64,000 bases of DNA from Sipunculus nudus (taxonomy: Eukaryota; Annelida; Sipuncula; Golfingiida; Sipunculidae): assembly GCA_026874595.1 (NCBI GenBank), contig CM049313.1, forward strand, positions 66,158,159 through 66,222,158, in the 5' to 3' direction. A model generated the notes under the pieces. That model did no database searches and was not told the origin of the DNA. It was given only the letters and a program-made list of their open reading frames with translations. The position numbers were made by a program, and so were the translations under genes. Of the stretch, positions 37,046 through 50,205 are shown piece by piece (the stretch's first letter is position 1; every line of letters starts with the position of its first letter).

Positions 37046-37617
37046 TTCTAGAATTGATCTGAACCCGTTAGCTTGTATTGCCACCTCAACGACTTCGGTT
37101 AATTAAAAATAGACGTTTGGGTTGCAAGCCACCGCTAATGGTGAAAACGATACCGATTAGCTCATGAGACATAAATTAACCAAATATAGAAACACAGTTA
37201 TAGAGGACTAAACATAGGTTATGACTAAAAGAAAGTTGTCAATGTGCACTTTCCAAAAAGGGCCACTCTGTCCTGTCTGTAGAATCCGAGTCTTTAGATA
37301 AAATAAACACACTTAAAGAAGATTATTCGCTTGTATCCACGACGGAAGAATAAAACAACTCTTCCGGAGTTGGAACTTAACCAAATTTGACCAATTTGTA
37401 TCTCGCCACATTATTTGTTATAGTCTCGTGAAAAACGGGAGTTGTGAATGTGGGACAAATATTCGGAAAACTACCATGGCATGCCGAGTGTTAAAAGACA
37501 GCCCTTTTCAGAGAGGTTTCCCAACGACCTCTCGTTGGATTTAAAACTCACTGTGCCGTCTTTGGTTTTAATTCTTTCTGATTAATGTCGCTCTAATCAT
37601 GTTCTATATATTATCTT

Positions 37618-37620
<3 letters not shown>

Positions 37621-37674
<54 letters not shown>
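37621..37674. repeat. (TA)n microsatellite
   Basis: About 54 bases of TA dinucleotide. Confidence 0.95.
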
Positions 37675-37675
<1 letters not shown>

Positions 37676-38678
37676 CTGTTTGATGATACATTTTAATTGC
37701 CTTTTAATCAGAATTAATGATATTTTTAATAATGTTTATATCAATACCATTAGATACTTCACCATAATTATATCAATGATGAAGCTTAAAGTAATACATG
37801 TATTATAGAGTATTGTTAAAGTGTGTAAAAAATTACCACTACTGGCCTTGACGAGAGTTGATATCCTCCATATATATAAATACTGCTTCATTTATTGTCT
37901 TTTAATTGCTATATGAGTGTGTAATATTGAATGTTCGATCACGGTTGCTTATCACTATTATATGTACATCAGAAAAGAATGTTGGTTTTTCTTAGTGTCA
38001 GACTAAGTGACACCGATTGGTGAAAATAGTATTATATGAACTCCAAAACTTTCACGTCACGCTAAGAAGAATTACCGTTGTCTGGTATAAAATAACATTT
38101 AAGCAATCTCTTTACCTGGGCGGGCGACAAGTCAAGAGGTGTCAACACGTGTGAAGAGTAGACAGTTAATCAATAAACTGTCCACGAAGCACAAATAGAG
38201 CAGTAATTCAGGCTTTGGTAGAGATAGTTGTTTTACCTTCTCACCTTATTGTGCTTTAATACATTTATTTGTGATTATTATTATGTTTGAGCTATCAAAA
38301 CATCCATATCGTACCGGACTGAGACTGTCACCGTGCTTATTTAAATGCAGCCATTAAAACAGAGCTTATTCATTCCCAAAATTGTCAGGAAATCAAAAGA
38401 AATTGTCACAATTTGTCCTTTTTAAGTATCAAAACTAAAAAAAAAATGTTTTGTTCAACTAAGTCCGTGAATTTGCAAGCTTTCCAGCAAAATGCAAAAC
38501 AAATGCTTCAGTATTTAAAACCGTGCATGCATGAGATCAACATAAAACCAGTCTATATTCAACATCCACAACTTAAACAATTACGTGAAAGAATCAAAGA
38601 AAAAACTCACATTAGCAGTATAACCGATGATCAAGGAAAAATGAGGGCGGAGATTCCATAAAACAATCTATATTTATA
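37675..38678. other. Noncoding, nothing recognised
   Basis: An 82-codon frame at 38413-38661 has mixed composition but no motif I know. It ends just before the Helentron-like copy B and is not called a gene. Confidence 0.4.
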
Positions 38679-39598
38679 CTAGAATACGGGTAGTCGACAA
38701 GCGACTACGTGTATCCGCCGAAAACAGTGTGGGATCGGTGAAGTGAGGCATGGATTGAGTAACAAGGGGAAATAGAGTGAGGTGTGTTGCATATTATCCT
38801 GGATGTCTGCAGCCGAAATGTGTATGTAGGTTGTGCCACCTACCACAAAATCCAGAAAGCTATCAAAGTTGTATACAATTGAATAAAGTCAAACCAATGC
38901 CGAGATATGAGTAATTTTATCCCACGGCAGACAAACAGACGGACCCTGTGCAAAAATGGTTGCAGGTGGCGCCACCAGTTTTGCGTATGATAAAGAGCTA
39001 TGTGAGATCTATACACATGCAAACGTTTGGCCAAATCGGCCAAACGGTTCCCGAGATATAAGCCTGGATGTCTGCAGCGTAAACATAACTGAGGGTGGCG
39101 CGACCTGCCACAAAATTCAGAAAGCTATCCAAGATGTATAAACCTGCAAAATTTTAGGCAGATAAGTCAAACCAGTGCAGAGATATGAGTGATTTTATCC
39201 CATGGCCAGACAAACAGACGGACGCTGTGCAAAAAATGGTTGCAGGTGGCGCCACCAGTTTTGCAATGGATAAAGAGCTATGTGAGATCTATACAAATGC
39301 AAAATTTTTGCCCAATCGGTCAAACCAGATAAGTCAAACCAGTGCAGAGATATGAGTGATTTTATCCCATGGCCAGACAAACAGACGGACGCTGTGCAAA
39401 AAAGATGGACGCAGAGCGCAGAGGAAAGGTCAGAGGTCAAAACAAAAACGGGGCGCAGCAGTTCACACATGACCCGAACATAATCCCGGGTTTCGTTAAA
39501 TTCCGCCCAGCGGTTACAGAGGATTTCTCCGGACACCTACGCGCGGCTGCGTCTGGCTGAAAACGTAGTATCGCAAAACTCTGCTTTGGCGGATACAA
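38679..39598 (-). mobile_element. Helentron-like non-autonomous element, copy B
   Basis: On the minus strand it starts TTGTATCCGCCAAAGCAGAG at 39598 and ends with the perfect hairpin GTAGTCG-CTTGT-CGACTAC followed by CCGTATTCTAG at 38679. The first 200 bases closely follow copy A (GAACTGCTGCGCCCCG, TTTTGACCTCTGACCTTTCC). The core has about two 265-280-bp units, one with a deletion, against five in copy A. It is opposite in orientation to copy A. Confidence 0.75.
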
Positions 39599-39718
39599 TT
39601 AGCCTTTCCAAGTAGGTTGAGTGACATGGCGTATCTAAAGAACTGCTGTCTTAATTGATCATTAATTTTCATAATGTTATGTCAACAAACAGCAGCATTT
39701 CTTTGTAAAATTTGAACA

Positions 39719-39815
39719 TTATATACATATATATGGACAAATCAGTCCGCGTCCCTGTTTTAAAGTAAATATATATACATATATATGGACAAGTAAATCC
39801 AGGTCCTTCAGGATA
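39719..39815 (+). repeat. 52-bp direct duplication
   Basis: ATATACATATATATGGACAA occurs at about 39721 and 39773, each followed by a similar phrase ending in GTCC. Confidence 0.65.
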
Positions 39816-39869
39816 AAGAGAAGTATGTAATCACAGATTACTTTCTATAGTTGCCTTCGTCAGGACGTG

Positions 39870-40170
39870 AAGCCTTTATCCCCGTTCGTGCGTGTATTTG
39901 TCTGTTTGCTAATTCACAACATATCTGAAGCAATCTTTAACGGAATCTCATAAATTTTCAGGGCATTTTTTTGGAATGGGTCAATCGCTTAAATGTTGGT
40001 ATGGATCCGGCACATGATACATGAATATTCACCCATGTATTTTCACTTATGCATAAATGAACCTGGGAAAATGGGCCGAGTAAGTTAATGCAAATACAGG
40101 TTGGGGAGCATCCAACAATAGGGGTCCCCCGCATGGCGGAGGCTTGCAATTCTTTTCATGCAGATCTCCA
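39870..40170 (+). repeat. Dispersed repeat family R1, copy 4
   Basis: Ordered blocks: CCGTTCGTGCGTGTATTTG, ACGGAATCTCATAAATTTTC, GGGCATTTTTTTGGAATGGG, GGATCCGGCACATGATAC, GGGCCGAGTAAG and CATGGCGGAGGCTTGCA. It matches copy 1 over its whole length and copies 2-3 in the 5' half. Confidence 0.7.
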
Positions 40171-40309
40171 GGTTTTTTTCTGCAGTTCCGATAAATAGAA
40201 CTACAAGCTGAAATAAAGTCAAAATTTTCATAATTATCTAAATTTTCACTGTAATTATAGTGTTTCTATTTTTTTATGTAATAAGAACCGGTCCGGCTCC
40301 ACCTTAGAC

Positions 40310-40760
40310 CAACAACACATTCGCCTTTGGTCGCAAAGTCTTAGAATATCTGTAACTGTGGACCAACTCTTTGCACATACAAACTGAATTAGGAAAATTT
40401 CCGTGGATGCACCCTTTCCAAGGGCAGTCTGGCAACGGCCCTGTATCTAATCCATATAACACCAAAGTGGAGAGTAAGTAGCCTTTAGCATTTGAAAGCC
40501 CAGGGCCAGCCATTACTGTTGATTCTAAGGATGTATGATACAGATAAAGCGAAAAGCAGATGATTGATGTTAATACAAAATAAAGTCCACTTTAGATATG
40601 TAGCCCGAGGATAAGACTTCTAAGGGATACCGACTTCTAAGCTCTATGCCTTGGTATAATTAAGAGCTGTGTGCACACGTTCCCAATAACATTACATCTT
40701 AAGCATTTAACGGAATATTCAGACCCGTCTTTATATTTGCTGATCTTATAACATTAATTT
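40310..40760 (+). repeat. Diverged segmental duplicate, copy 1
   Basis: Blocks such as ACACCAAAGTGGAG, GCCTTTAGCA, GATTCTAAGGATGTATGA and TTCAGACCCGTCTTTATA reappear in order about 1,060 bases downstream. Confidence 0.5.
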
Positions 40761-41459
40761 CCAATGCCGTAGCTGACTGGAATGGATGTTACTAATTTGT
40801 AGATGGATCGATGGGATAAATAAAAGACGGATGGTATCTCTTTTTTCATGACGTCATTTTGGAGTTTACTAATTAAAACTTCATAACAAGTTTAATATAT
40901 CAGCTACTACACTTTGGAAGTCGAGATTTACGTAAAGACGACATAGTTATTAATTGATAGCAGGCATTTGTAAACTTCATCAAGAATAAAGATGTTTAAA
41001 ATACTTATTATAATATATGTGAACCCACCATTCCAATTTTTTAACTAAGGCAATGTCCTTACATTTCATTTATTTTATTTTTAATTCACATTGTGACTAA
41101 TAAAGAAAGTGACCCGACTTAATTTAGTCTGACGTCTTTCAACCAATGGGAATTCCGACTATGCATGAAGGGTACAATAAAGGGCAAATCTATTGTTCTG
41201 TAACTAGAGACCTACTTGAAAACATCAAACCCATTGTTTTATACCTATGGAGAGACTTCAATTTATTCCACTTGACAATGGCGTTTTTTATACTCAAGTG
41301 TAATTTAAACTGAATCTAAAAAAATTGGTTCAGCCAAATACCTTCAGTGATTTGTGTGCAAAATTTCTTTTTTAACTATAAAAATAGCACGGATTTACAT
41401 TTCTTTATGAAATTAAAGATTGTTTAAGCATCTAATTTTCTCTTTAAAAGGTCATTTCC

Positions 41460-41830
41460 AACGAACTGAGGTTTTGGCGGCTGGTGCACGTAACTGGCTT
41501 TTCCTAGATCTTATCCATGTAACAGCACCAAAGTGGAGTTGCCTTTAGCGAGGAAATGTATTAGCTTTCATTGCCTAGAGCCTTCCTTTCCTGTAGATTC
41601 TAAGCAGGTATGACCATAGATACATCAAGAGTCGTCCCGGTGCTTCGTAAATGTTAGTGAATGTTACTTTTTCTTTGTGAACAGATCAAATCTCGCGTGG
41701 TTTCTCCAAGAGCGAGAAGTCCACATTGGAGTTCCTCGCGTTAAAGAGAAAGCACATTGGTGTTAATATCAGAGAAAAACTCAGACCCGACTTCATATGT
41801 GCTGGTCCATTAAAATATTCAAGGCCGAAG
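41460..41830 (+). repeat. Diverged segmental duplicate, copy 2
   Basis: Counterpart blocks: GCACCAAAGTGGAG, GCCTTTAGCG, GATTCTAAGCAGGTATGA and CTCAGACCCGACTTCATA. The spacing of the blocks is nearly the same as in copy 1. Confidence 0.5.
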
Positions 41831-42822
41831 CGAACTGTTATAAGATCTATCAGCCCACCGATAAGACTTATACGAAACATATGTGTTTTGAGCTTTAAAC
41901 CTTTCTATACTTGAAAGTTATATGCACGCATGATCACGAAATCCTCATATGTTAAGCTGGTACAGGGGATATTTAAACTAAGTTTAAACAAAGGCAACTT
42001 ACGGAGGTCGATATGTTTCAGCCATGAAGCTAGGTGCTCAGGGCTATGTAATTTAACATTCATATTTTTAGAAAAAAAGGCATAATCCACGCCGAGTCAA
42101 AGGAAAACCTCAGACCATTTTTGGATACAAGATGGTAATACGAAGCCCGAGGCAGTAACTTAATTTGTTCTTCTATTAGTCTGAATGATTAAAGATGGGA
42201 GTCTGTGTTGCAGTGGACGACCAAAATCAGAGCTCATGATGTTTATCTGTGAAATAAGCCATCTCATAAGGACACTCCGGGCATATATCTGAAACACCTA
42301 TTAAACGACGCCGGGGGAAGGCATCTGTTCGGGTCATAAGCCTGAATAACGCCCGGTTCCTTTTGCAGCTTAACTCGCCCGGAGACTCTCTATGTCTGGT
42401 CGTGCGGAGGTTCTAATAAATTTCCCCCTAATGGACTTTTACGGATTTAGACCAGCCATCAAGCACATCACAGCCTTTGTTTAAATCGTTCAGGTCCTCC
42501 GCAGGACGTTGTTTCCATTCCATCGGGATGTTGTTCCTCCTCCGTGATCAGCAAAGTAGTTACAACCCTGGCTTAAACTCCTGTCTCGTTTGGACAAAGG
42601 GACTTCTTTCGAAATGACACTCCCCGCCGGGACTACCGTCTTCTTTCAACTTAAAGCAGCTTTTTACTCCGCGGCTTTAATGCATCGGGGTATACATGGA
42701 TGGATGTTCATCCGTATGTATATAGATTCAGAGGAATAAATTGGTCCAAGGCCAGACATACATGAGATGGAAAACTGATGACTGTTATTTCGAGTCCCTT
42801 TGAATTCAAAGTATCTTTTTAT

Positions 42823-42824
<2 letters not shown>

Positions 42825-42875
<51 letters not shown>
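42825..42875. repeat. (TA)n microsatellite
   Basis: About 50 bases of TA dinucleotide. Confidence 0.95.
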
Positions 42876-42879
<4 letters not shown>

Positions 42880-43736
42880 ATGCTACATATATTATTTATA
42901 TGTTATATATTTGATGTAGCATATATATATTTTTATTATATATATATATTTTGTCAAATTTATGAAGAAGTTTCTATCCATAAAGTAATAGGTAATATAA
43001 GTGTTCTTATTTCCCAGTTGATCCTAACCTATGTGAATGCTTTCGGTACACTCAAGGGCTGTTTTTAACAGACAGGTGGTCTTTTTGACGGGTCGTCTTT
43101 CAGATAGGTTCCAGTGTATGCAGATGTGTATTTGTGTGTGTAAATTCATGTGTGGTCTGGTTGAATTCACTGGCGCAAGGGAATATGTAAAAATATTAAC
43201 TTTGTATATTTTCATGGAGTATTCAACAGTTTGGATTAAATACATATAAATAATTAAATAATGGATTAGTATATACACATGTAACGTTAACTGACAAGAG
43301 TGTAATTTTGAAAATACTTAAATAATCTTGTTTTCATTTTCTAAGATATAGAAACAACGTGCACTACGAACTTGATATTGAATATGAGTGAATGGGATAC
43401 CCATTTAATAACCGGATATGAAGGTCTCGACCTCCTGTGATATAGCAGCTGCCCACGCCCACGGAAAATGAACAAGCGGGGGTCGATAAGGCTCAGCGTC
43501 ACGTAAGATGAACCAAAACTTGGAGCCAGCCCAAAATCAAACGTGACCTCTGACTTTCTTGTAATTGGAGAAGCCAAACTCGGTAAGACCGTACGAGGCA
43601 GAGTTATTTAAGACCTCGCGACCAGACGTTATGCGTCTTCAGGATGACCAAATGACCTTTTTATTGGAATTACCTGACTTGTTAAGTGCACACAATACAG
43701 GACACACACACATAGATATATATTCGTTAGTATTCA

Positions 43737-43739
<3 letters not shown>

Positions 43740-43776
<37 letters not shown>
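43740..43776. repeat. (TA)n microsatellite
   Basis: About 37 bases of TA dinucleotide. Confidence 0.95.
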
Positions 43777-43779
<3 letters not shown>

Positions 43780-45444
43780 ATGATGAGTATGAATTGTTTA
43801 CAATAACATGCTGTAAGTTTAACTAATTATTCTTCGTAAATACAAATTACAGAAAAATGCACGTTTATACGTCTGTGTGAATGTATGTGTATGCACTACC
43901 TCCCAGGAACAAACCCATGAACGGTTCTCTTACATATCTGACAGTTAAGCTTTTCCATTTATACCGATTAATAAACGCATTTTGTTGAATTGTTCTACCA
44001 TCGGTTTGCCCGGCTGATCTTTGTAGGTGGGGACTGTGGGTGGGGAGTGCAGTGACCTAATATTATAATCTCCTCTCAAGGCTAGAGAAACATTATTTTT
44101 CCTAGATGATACCAGACATTTAAGCATAAGAAAATAAAATCACACGGTATGTGGAGGAGAAGGAAGGGGATTGAAAAAAGTTATTATTCAAACCAGAGTA
44201 AAAACGGTAACGTAAACAAGACGGGTCCGGAAAACCTGGCGATTGGAAATCATATTGCATAAGGTACAATAACCTAATTAACCCAAGACATTTTCGGGTA
44301 TGAGCCCAATCCTTATTACGTTTCCGAGCAAAACTAGACCTCAACTTCCGAGCATCTAATCCCGGAAGGTCGGCCATCCAGGGGTCGTTGATGTTAGGGT
44401 AAATACCTTATCTCTTCCTGAGAGAACGTTCCCCCAGTAACAAAACCACCAGAGCTGTACAGTGAGTAATCTCTAAGATTGGTTCCCCGGTCCATTTTAT
44501 TTTTCTTGATCTGATCCCGCTTACATCTGCTTTTTTATTCACAACCAGTGAGTAACAGTGAGAGACTCAGGGTACAGAGTACACTACGTGACCGAGAGGG
44601 CTTTCCGGAATCCGTTAGCGACAACTCCTAATGCATTTTACTGGTTGTGTAATTTTCTGGTACTTTCGCGCGGCAGGAGGTTTGCTTCGCCACATTTACC
44701 GTCTTTCACGCAAATGAAGTGTCATTGTGGGCACATATTTATTTCATTAAGATCGTCGCCGTCACTGCTGGCGTTTTTTAAGTGTTTATCTCCGATAAAC
44801 ATCCTCCCTGTGGTCGGGCAGATGTTTACATGTTATTTTGGGAACTTTTTTTTCTTTCCCAAGAATATAGAATTTCACAGGGCTCCATAATGAATTTAAG
44901 AAAATAGTATCCATATTCTTTCACTCATCGACCTTCTCAATACAGAAAAAAACGAGAACACCCTCTAAAACTAGGCGATAAAATATATTTATTCTTCTTT
45001 CCCTCTCTATTCTCTCTCTATATATATATATCATAATAATATATTTTATTATATGATAATACATATGCACATATATATATATATATATATATATTTAGGA
45101 GGAGAGAGAGAGAAATAGAGAGATAGAGATCGATAGAGGGTTCAACAACAGTTTTTTTCAGCATATAAGAAGCCTGAACTTAGGATATAGAATAAAATTA
45201 TAAATCTGAGATTTTTTTTTAAAATTCTGAACTTAAAAATTCTACAATTTCACAAAATACAGTTTCAAAAACATATTACCTTCTAGCGACAGCTTGTCAC
45301 CCCAAACGTCGATTTTAGATATACTGAAGACGATTGGGTGACAGTACAAGCTATTGGGTTCGCATCAATTCTAGTTTGTGCAGGCCATTTCGGACACTAC
45401 TTTTCATTTTCATCTACTTCTCGAGCTGTCATTTTCCTGAGATA

Positions 45445-45600
45445 AGACAAAAAGTGACGTTATTCTGTTGAGGAAAATAATAATTATTACATCCACGGTT
45501 GACTTACGTGTATTCGTGCAGCAGTTTTTAATACCGAGGCTGGTTTTACTAGAAAAACTCGTCTCTAACGTCTGTCAGCGGTAGAACCATAACTTCCGGT
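45445..45600 (+). repeat. Dispersed repeat R2, copy 2
   Basis: Counterpart of 36915-37045 in the opposite orientation; shared blocks are TTACGTGTAT and GAGGCTGGTTTTACT. Confidence 0.5.
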
Positions 45601-45610
45601 AGGGGATTCC

Positions 45611-45656
45611 CAAACGGCTATGTGTAAAACTCGGAAGTCCGAAGTCGGAAGCAATG
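45611..45656 (+). repeat. CGGAAG-motif arm, left
   Basis: TATGTGTAAAACTCGGAAGTC is followed by further CGGAAG-type phrases. A short direct echo lies at 45834-45857. The segment at 47521-47575 is its imperfect reverse complement. Confidence 0.45.
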
Positions 45657-46669
45657 ATTTTTTAAAAAATAAAGCAATGATCGAAGCATAATTAAAATGC
45701 TACTACATCAAGGGAAATTACCATTTTATTTCTATTGATAGAATAAGGTTTTTTCTATCATTATGCAAAAATCAAAGTTATCCATCCGAAGTTATAGACT
45801 ATTTTTTTCTCGGAAATGCCCGGTTATGGTCCAGATGTGTAAAACTCGGAAGCCAGTAATGGCTAATGCACTGGTCATTATATCGTCAGCAAACGTGTCA
45901 AGCATTTTGAATTATTTCAATATGACATATTTTTCATAAACTCAATCTGTTTTTTTAACATTCATGGTGGTTTTTTTTATAATATATTATATTGATATTT
46001 TATTTCATTTTGTAAAACAAGATTATATTAACTCATCAATATTTTACGCTGTTACCGTATTTTATGTTGGGGGAATAGTTCAGTATTTGTTTAAAAATAA
46101 ATTGTTACAGAGCAAATGTTATAGATATAAAAAATTCTGTTTAATTATAGAACCTGATACCAGCAATTATTAAGTTCGGAGAGAAGGGGTCCGAAAGCGC
46201 ACGTTACTACTGTATCGAGAATTCCGACTTAAGTCCGGTTAATTTTGTTTTCTGAGGATAAAAATATAAGAATCAAATAAAAATAGTGAGTATACACGGA
46301 ATATTCAGATGCATGGATTTTTATAAAGATCAAAATATATTGAATTTTCATATTTGTTCAACATATGGGAAATATATTACTGTTTTTATTTTGAATGACA
46401 TCGTAATTTATAACTATTTTAATGCCGTATTAGGGTTTATTATACCATGTTTATTATTCAGTGATGCATCCATAGAGGGCGCAAGCCCGTTCAGACGTAA
46501 TATCTCTCATTTTATCTAGTTCTTTTCCAATTATTCGTGATCAATTTTCATTTATTTTTCAGATTACTTTTTTATTCCCCAGCAATTTCATTATTATATT
46601 TTTTACTTTCAAATTCATATAAGTTGGTGATTTACTCCACTATGAGAGCATTCAAATATACACTAGTAT

Positions 46670-46860
46670 ATTGAGGACACCCCCCCCCCCCCCCCCATCG
46701 CATTACCGTGCGAGTCATGCACGGTCTCCCCACAGAGCTCAGCTCGGGGTGGGATCGACCGTGAAAAATCTCACGCCTTCTCGGCTGATTCTCAGACACA
46801 CGCACTGTGTTCTGCTGTCCGAGCCTGGGCGCTCACAGATCACAAAAGTCGGTAAAATGC
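46670..46860 (-). mobile_element. SINE S1 fragment beside a poly-C run
   Basis: The minus strand carries the S1 phrases AGCCGAGAAGGCGTGAGATT and GTGAGC, with a decayed B box (GTGTCTGAGAATC), then GACCGTGC. A run of about 17 C residues lies at 46680-46696, where the body is cut short. Confidence 0.55.
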
Positions 46861-47520
46861 AAAGATTGTCATAAGACTTAAACATATCAATTATTTTACA
46901 ACGAGTCCTACCTTTAAATGGTGACATTTTGCAAATTATAAATGTATAGACGCGCATTTCATCATTGTCATTAACATGTTACGAATTTTTTAATATTTGG
47001 ACTTTCCAGTTTATACCGTAATTTTATAGAAATATAAATATTAAAGCGAAACAACCTCAAGTTTGAATATATTGTTCAAAAACATGTAGGAGAATAGTTG
47101 CGGAACAGAAAATCCTCATGATCATTTGTTTAAGCTGCCTAAAAAAATGTCCTCTTTACATTGCATATTTTAAAAATTCCTCCCTTCTCATACCCTCCCC
47201 ATGAAAATATAAATATCTTTAACAAAAACATAGCTCTAGATGGGGTGAAATATATTACGTGAAAATACACCCACACATATGTATATATATATATATTAAA
47301 TTTACAAATAAAAAAATTAAGATCACATCCCAGCACTTCTGACTGACTTCCCTGATGGCTTCCGAGCACAAAATCATCCATAACTTTCAGGTTAAAGAAA
47401 GGATCACTATTATTCTTCACAGAATGATAATAAAGATCTTATTCTATCGGGGGTAAACGTAACGGTATTGAAGCGTTAGCATTTTGTACATGCTTTACAC
47501 TGCTTCATTTATAAGACAAT

Positions 47521-47575
47521 TCCTTGCTTTCCGGCTTCCGGCTTCCGACTTCCAAGTTTACATACACGACCGCGC
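47521..47575 (-). repeat. CGGAAG-motif arm, right
   Basis: The reverse complement reads TGTATGTAAACTTGGAAGTC followed by GGAAGCC repeats, imperfectly matching 45611-45656. Confidence 0.45.
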
Positions 47576-49879
47576 CATGACACCTTTAGTTTTGAATGAG
47601 AAGTACCGCTTCACGTGAATCGGTGCCACAGTGATGAAAGGAGGTAATAAATGAAATTATTTTTGTGTAACAACATTTCTTCTTCGATATTAAGCACATT
47701 TTATACGACTTTATAAGCCCGTGATGCCAAATAATACCAGACGGTAAATATTTTGATCCGACCCTTAGAAAGGGCGTTCTGTTGTGACTGTTATCATGAC
47801 TCCAGGCCCTTATCAGTTTATTTCCGAAGGCCTGAGTGTCATGTTGTCATGGCTAATTACATTCTTGATTGACAACAGGCTGTGCATCCCCTACTGTATT
47901 TCAAAACAGGTCTTACTTTTACCTGCTAAATTTAAAGCAGAAAAAATAAAGAATTCTTCTCAGCTTCGTGGAGCAAAACTCTTAAGTGCACCAATGAAAG
48001 GTTTTACATGACGCCAATAATGACACCTTTGGCTTAAAGCTTTAAGGCCTGTTTTGCAATTTACTTTGGCCATTGCATTGGTAAGCTCATTCTGCCTGAG
48101 GTTCGTGTTTCGTGTTTAGCCACTGCTGCTTTGTTTTTAACATGATGAGTCCAACCCTAGGTTGACTTTTCACTTTAAGGATTGATTTTACCCGGGTCTG
48201 GTCGAGTCTGTATAACATGAACACCCACTAAACCCTCTAACACCTTCTTTCTTCCCTTGAACCCCTCACCTCGTCTGACATATCCACTTAGAGGCACTAA
48301 TAGACTTATTTTCAGCTCCCATTTGTCTGCGGTCAAACTGTGAGACTTGCTAAATGGAATTACTCTGCTGACACTCAGTGAAAACCTTATTAAAGGATTG
48401 AACTTTCAGCTGACGGACTTTATCTTGTGCAACAAGGATATATTTTCAGTCTTGATCAATTATAGTATCTCTGTATTTTGTGCCCTGTGTCTAATAAATA
48501 AAATAAAATTATTAATTTGATTAAATATAAGAGATCTCTTTGACAAAATGTTCCCCGACAGTATAATAGTATTTATATACTTAAAACGTTCACCGGTATG
48601 ACATGCCAATTTAACAAAATTGTTGCAATGTGGGACGTCATGACAGGGGGTATTACAACATGACGGGGCCATATAACACTATGTAGAAAAATCTTATGTG
48701 TATTTCGGAATGACGGGAAACCTTATAACAACATGTAATTTACGTAAGCGTTATAATACATTTTACTTATTAGGTCACAGCACACGTTGGAGGAAACAGG
48801 ACTAAGGCTTTAAGTTAATGGTTATTAGCAACCGAAGAATTCTTCCTGGTCTTTTTAATTAAACTGGCTTGGCTCTGACGACGTTGATAGGAAACATAAA
48901 CAGTAACAGTGTGGCCATTCAGATTATCTCCGATTCAGAATAAGGGGGGGGGGGGATTTTTTTTTAGTTTTTCATTTTGTTTCTTTAAAAATTATACAAT
49001 TTCTTTCTTCTCCATTCACTCAATTAGGTGGGGTCTTTTTTCGCATGCAATGTGCTTTTCGCGTTGGTAAACTGAGTGAGTAAATATAAATACATGTATT
49101 AGTGAAAATTTTGTAAACATTATGCGAAAACTTTGTTTTTCATCAATTCATTTCATCTTAGGCCTATATATCTCTCACTGTTCACGTGGTTTATTGAATT
49201 ATTATATCATGAATTGAAACATAAGTATAATAATCAGTCCGTTAAGTCTGATGCGGGGGAAACCTGGAATTAATTTATGGCTAACGGATAAACGGAACTG
49301 GAGACCTTGGAGACAACAGGGAATTAAGCCTAACTTTAAGTATCTGATCATGGTTAACAAAACCGTGCTCTTTTCTTGATCTGCGCAATGGATTTATATT
49401 ATTTAACTATATTTCTGTCAACAGGGAACGCTGTAATTGGTGTGTGTACATGTTTAATGTTACTGATCAACTGAGCCCAAAAGTAAACCATGCGCGTGTG
49501 TGTCTAAGGTTTTTCGGAATTTGTGCTGAAACATAACTTTAGCCTAGGTACGACTTTGTTTATTATAGTTAAAAATGAAATAAAATTTATTTTATTTATT
49601 TTATTTTTTTTTATGCGGGAGTTAAAGGCCTCCAAGGTTTAAGACACTTGGCTGTAGACCGCTCAGACCAGCTGTCGATTTGACCCTGAATATAAGAAGA
49701 TTGGTAATCTTAGATTGTTCTTGATTCAAAACTAATGGTCAGCCTTTCGAAAATATGCTTGGAGTATTTTTTTCCAAAATCCCGTGACATAGTATTTTCT
49801 TATTAGACGGGTTTTCTTTAAAGAATGTATATTTTGCTCCATCTCTATCCATTTCCTAATGCTCTACATCGTATAAATG
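47576..49879. other. Noncoding, nothing recognised
   Basis: Includes a G-run at 48943-48955 and T/A low complexity at 49575-49610. No gene is supported. Confidence 0.4.
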
Positions 49880-50205
49880 TGGGGGAGGTGGGGTAATGGT
49901 TAAGGTGCCGGTCTAATGATCAAGGGGTCGTGAGTGCGAATCCCGGTCAGGCCCCACCGTGCAAATAGACACCCAGGCTAGGTCCCCACCGCAAGTGTGC
50001 CTCTGTTCACCTAGCAGTATAGGAATGGGTACCACTAATACTGGAAAGGTAACCATAGATGGACTAGCGTCCCATCCATGGGGAGGGAGTTTAACTCCTA
50101 AGTCACTTCACGCTGCAGAAACCGAGATAAGCTCAAACCTGATGAGCCAGTTAGGCTTGGACGTAAAAGCACTACAGACTTTATCCTTACCTACACCTTA
50201 AAATA
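49880..50205 (+). mobile_element. tRNA-derived SINE (family S2)
   Basis: The head has an A-box-like TAATGGTTAAGGTGCCGG and a B-box GAGTGCGAATCCCGG about 30 bases downstream, followed by CAGGCCCCACC, like a tRNA 3' half. A body of about 250 bases follows with CGTCCCATCCATGGGGAGGG and a 3' part containing GATAAGCTC, GATGAGCCA and AGACTTTATCC. The latter order resembles the conserved central domains known in some animal SINEs, but that is a loose recollection. The B box has GTGCGAAT rather than GTTCGAAT. An intact tRNA gene is unlikely because the acceptor stem does not pair well. Confidence 0.72.

Larger units (their letters stand above)
41831..45440. other. Noncoding stretch, partly richer in GC
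   Basis: The 42240-42690 segment is repeat-free and visibly richer in GC than its surroundings, which could mark a conserved noncoding element, though nothing in it is diagnostic. (TA)n runs lie at 42825-42875, 43740-43776 and 45071-45095, and a GA tract at 45100-45130. Frames at 44120-44377 (minus, 85 codons) and 44558-44890 (plus, 110 codons) match nothing I know. Confidence 0.4.

Noticed and set aside
30468-39598. One large composite transposon bounded by the two oppositely oriented Helentron-like copies
   Set aside because: Each copy has its own complete 5' and 3' ends and different core length, so two independent insertions are simpler.
49880-49955. Functional tRNA gene
   Set aside because: A and B boxes are present but the acceptor stem does not pair convincingly, and a SINE body follows directly.
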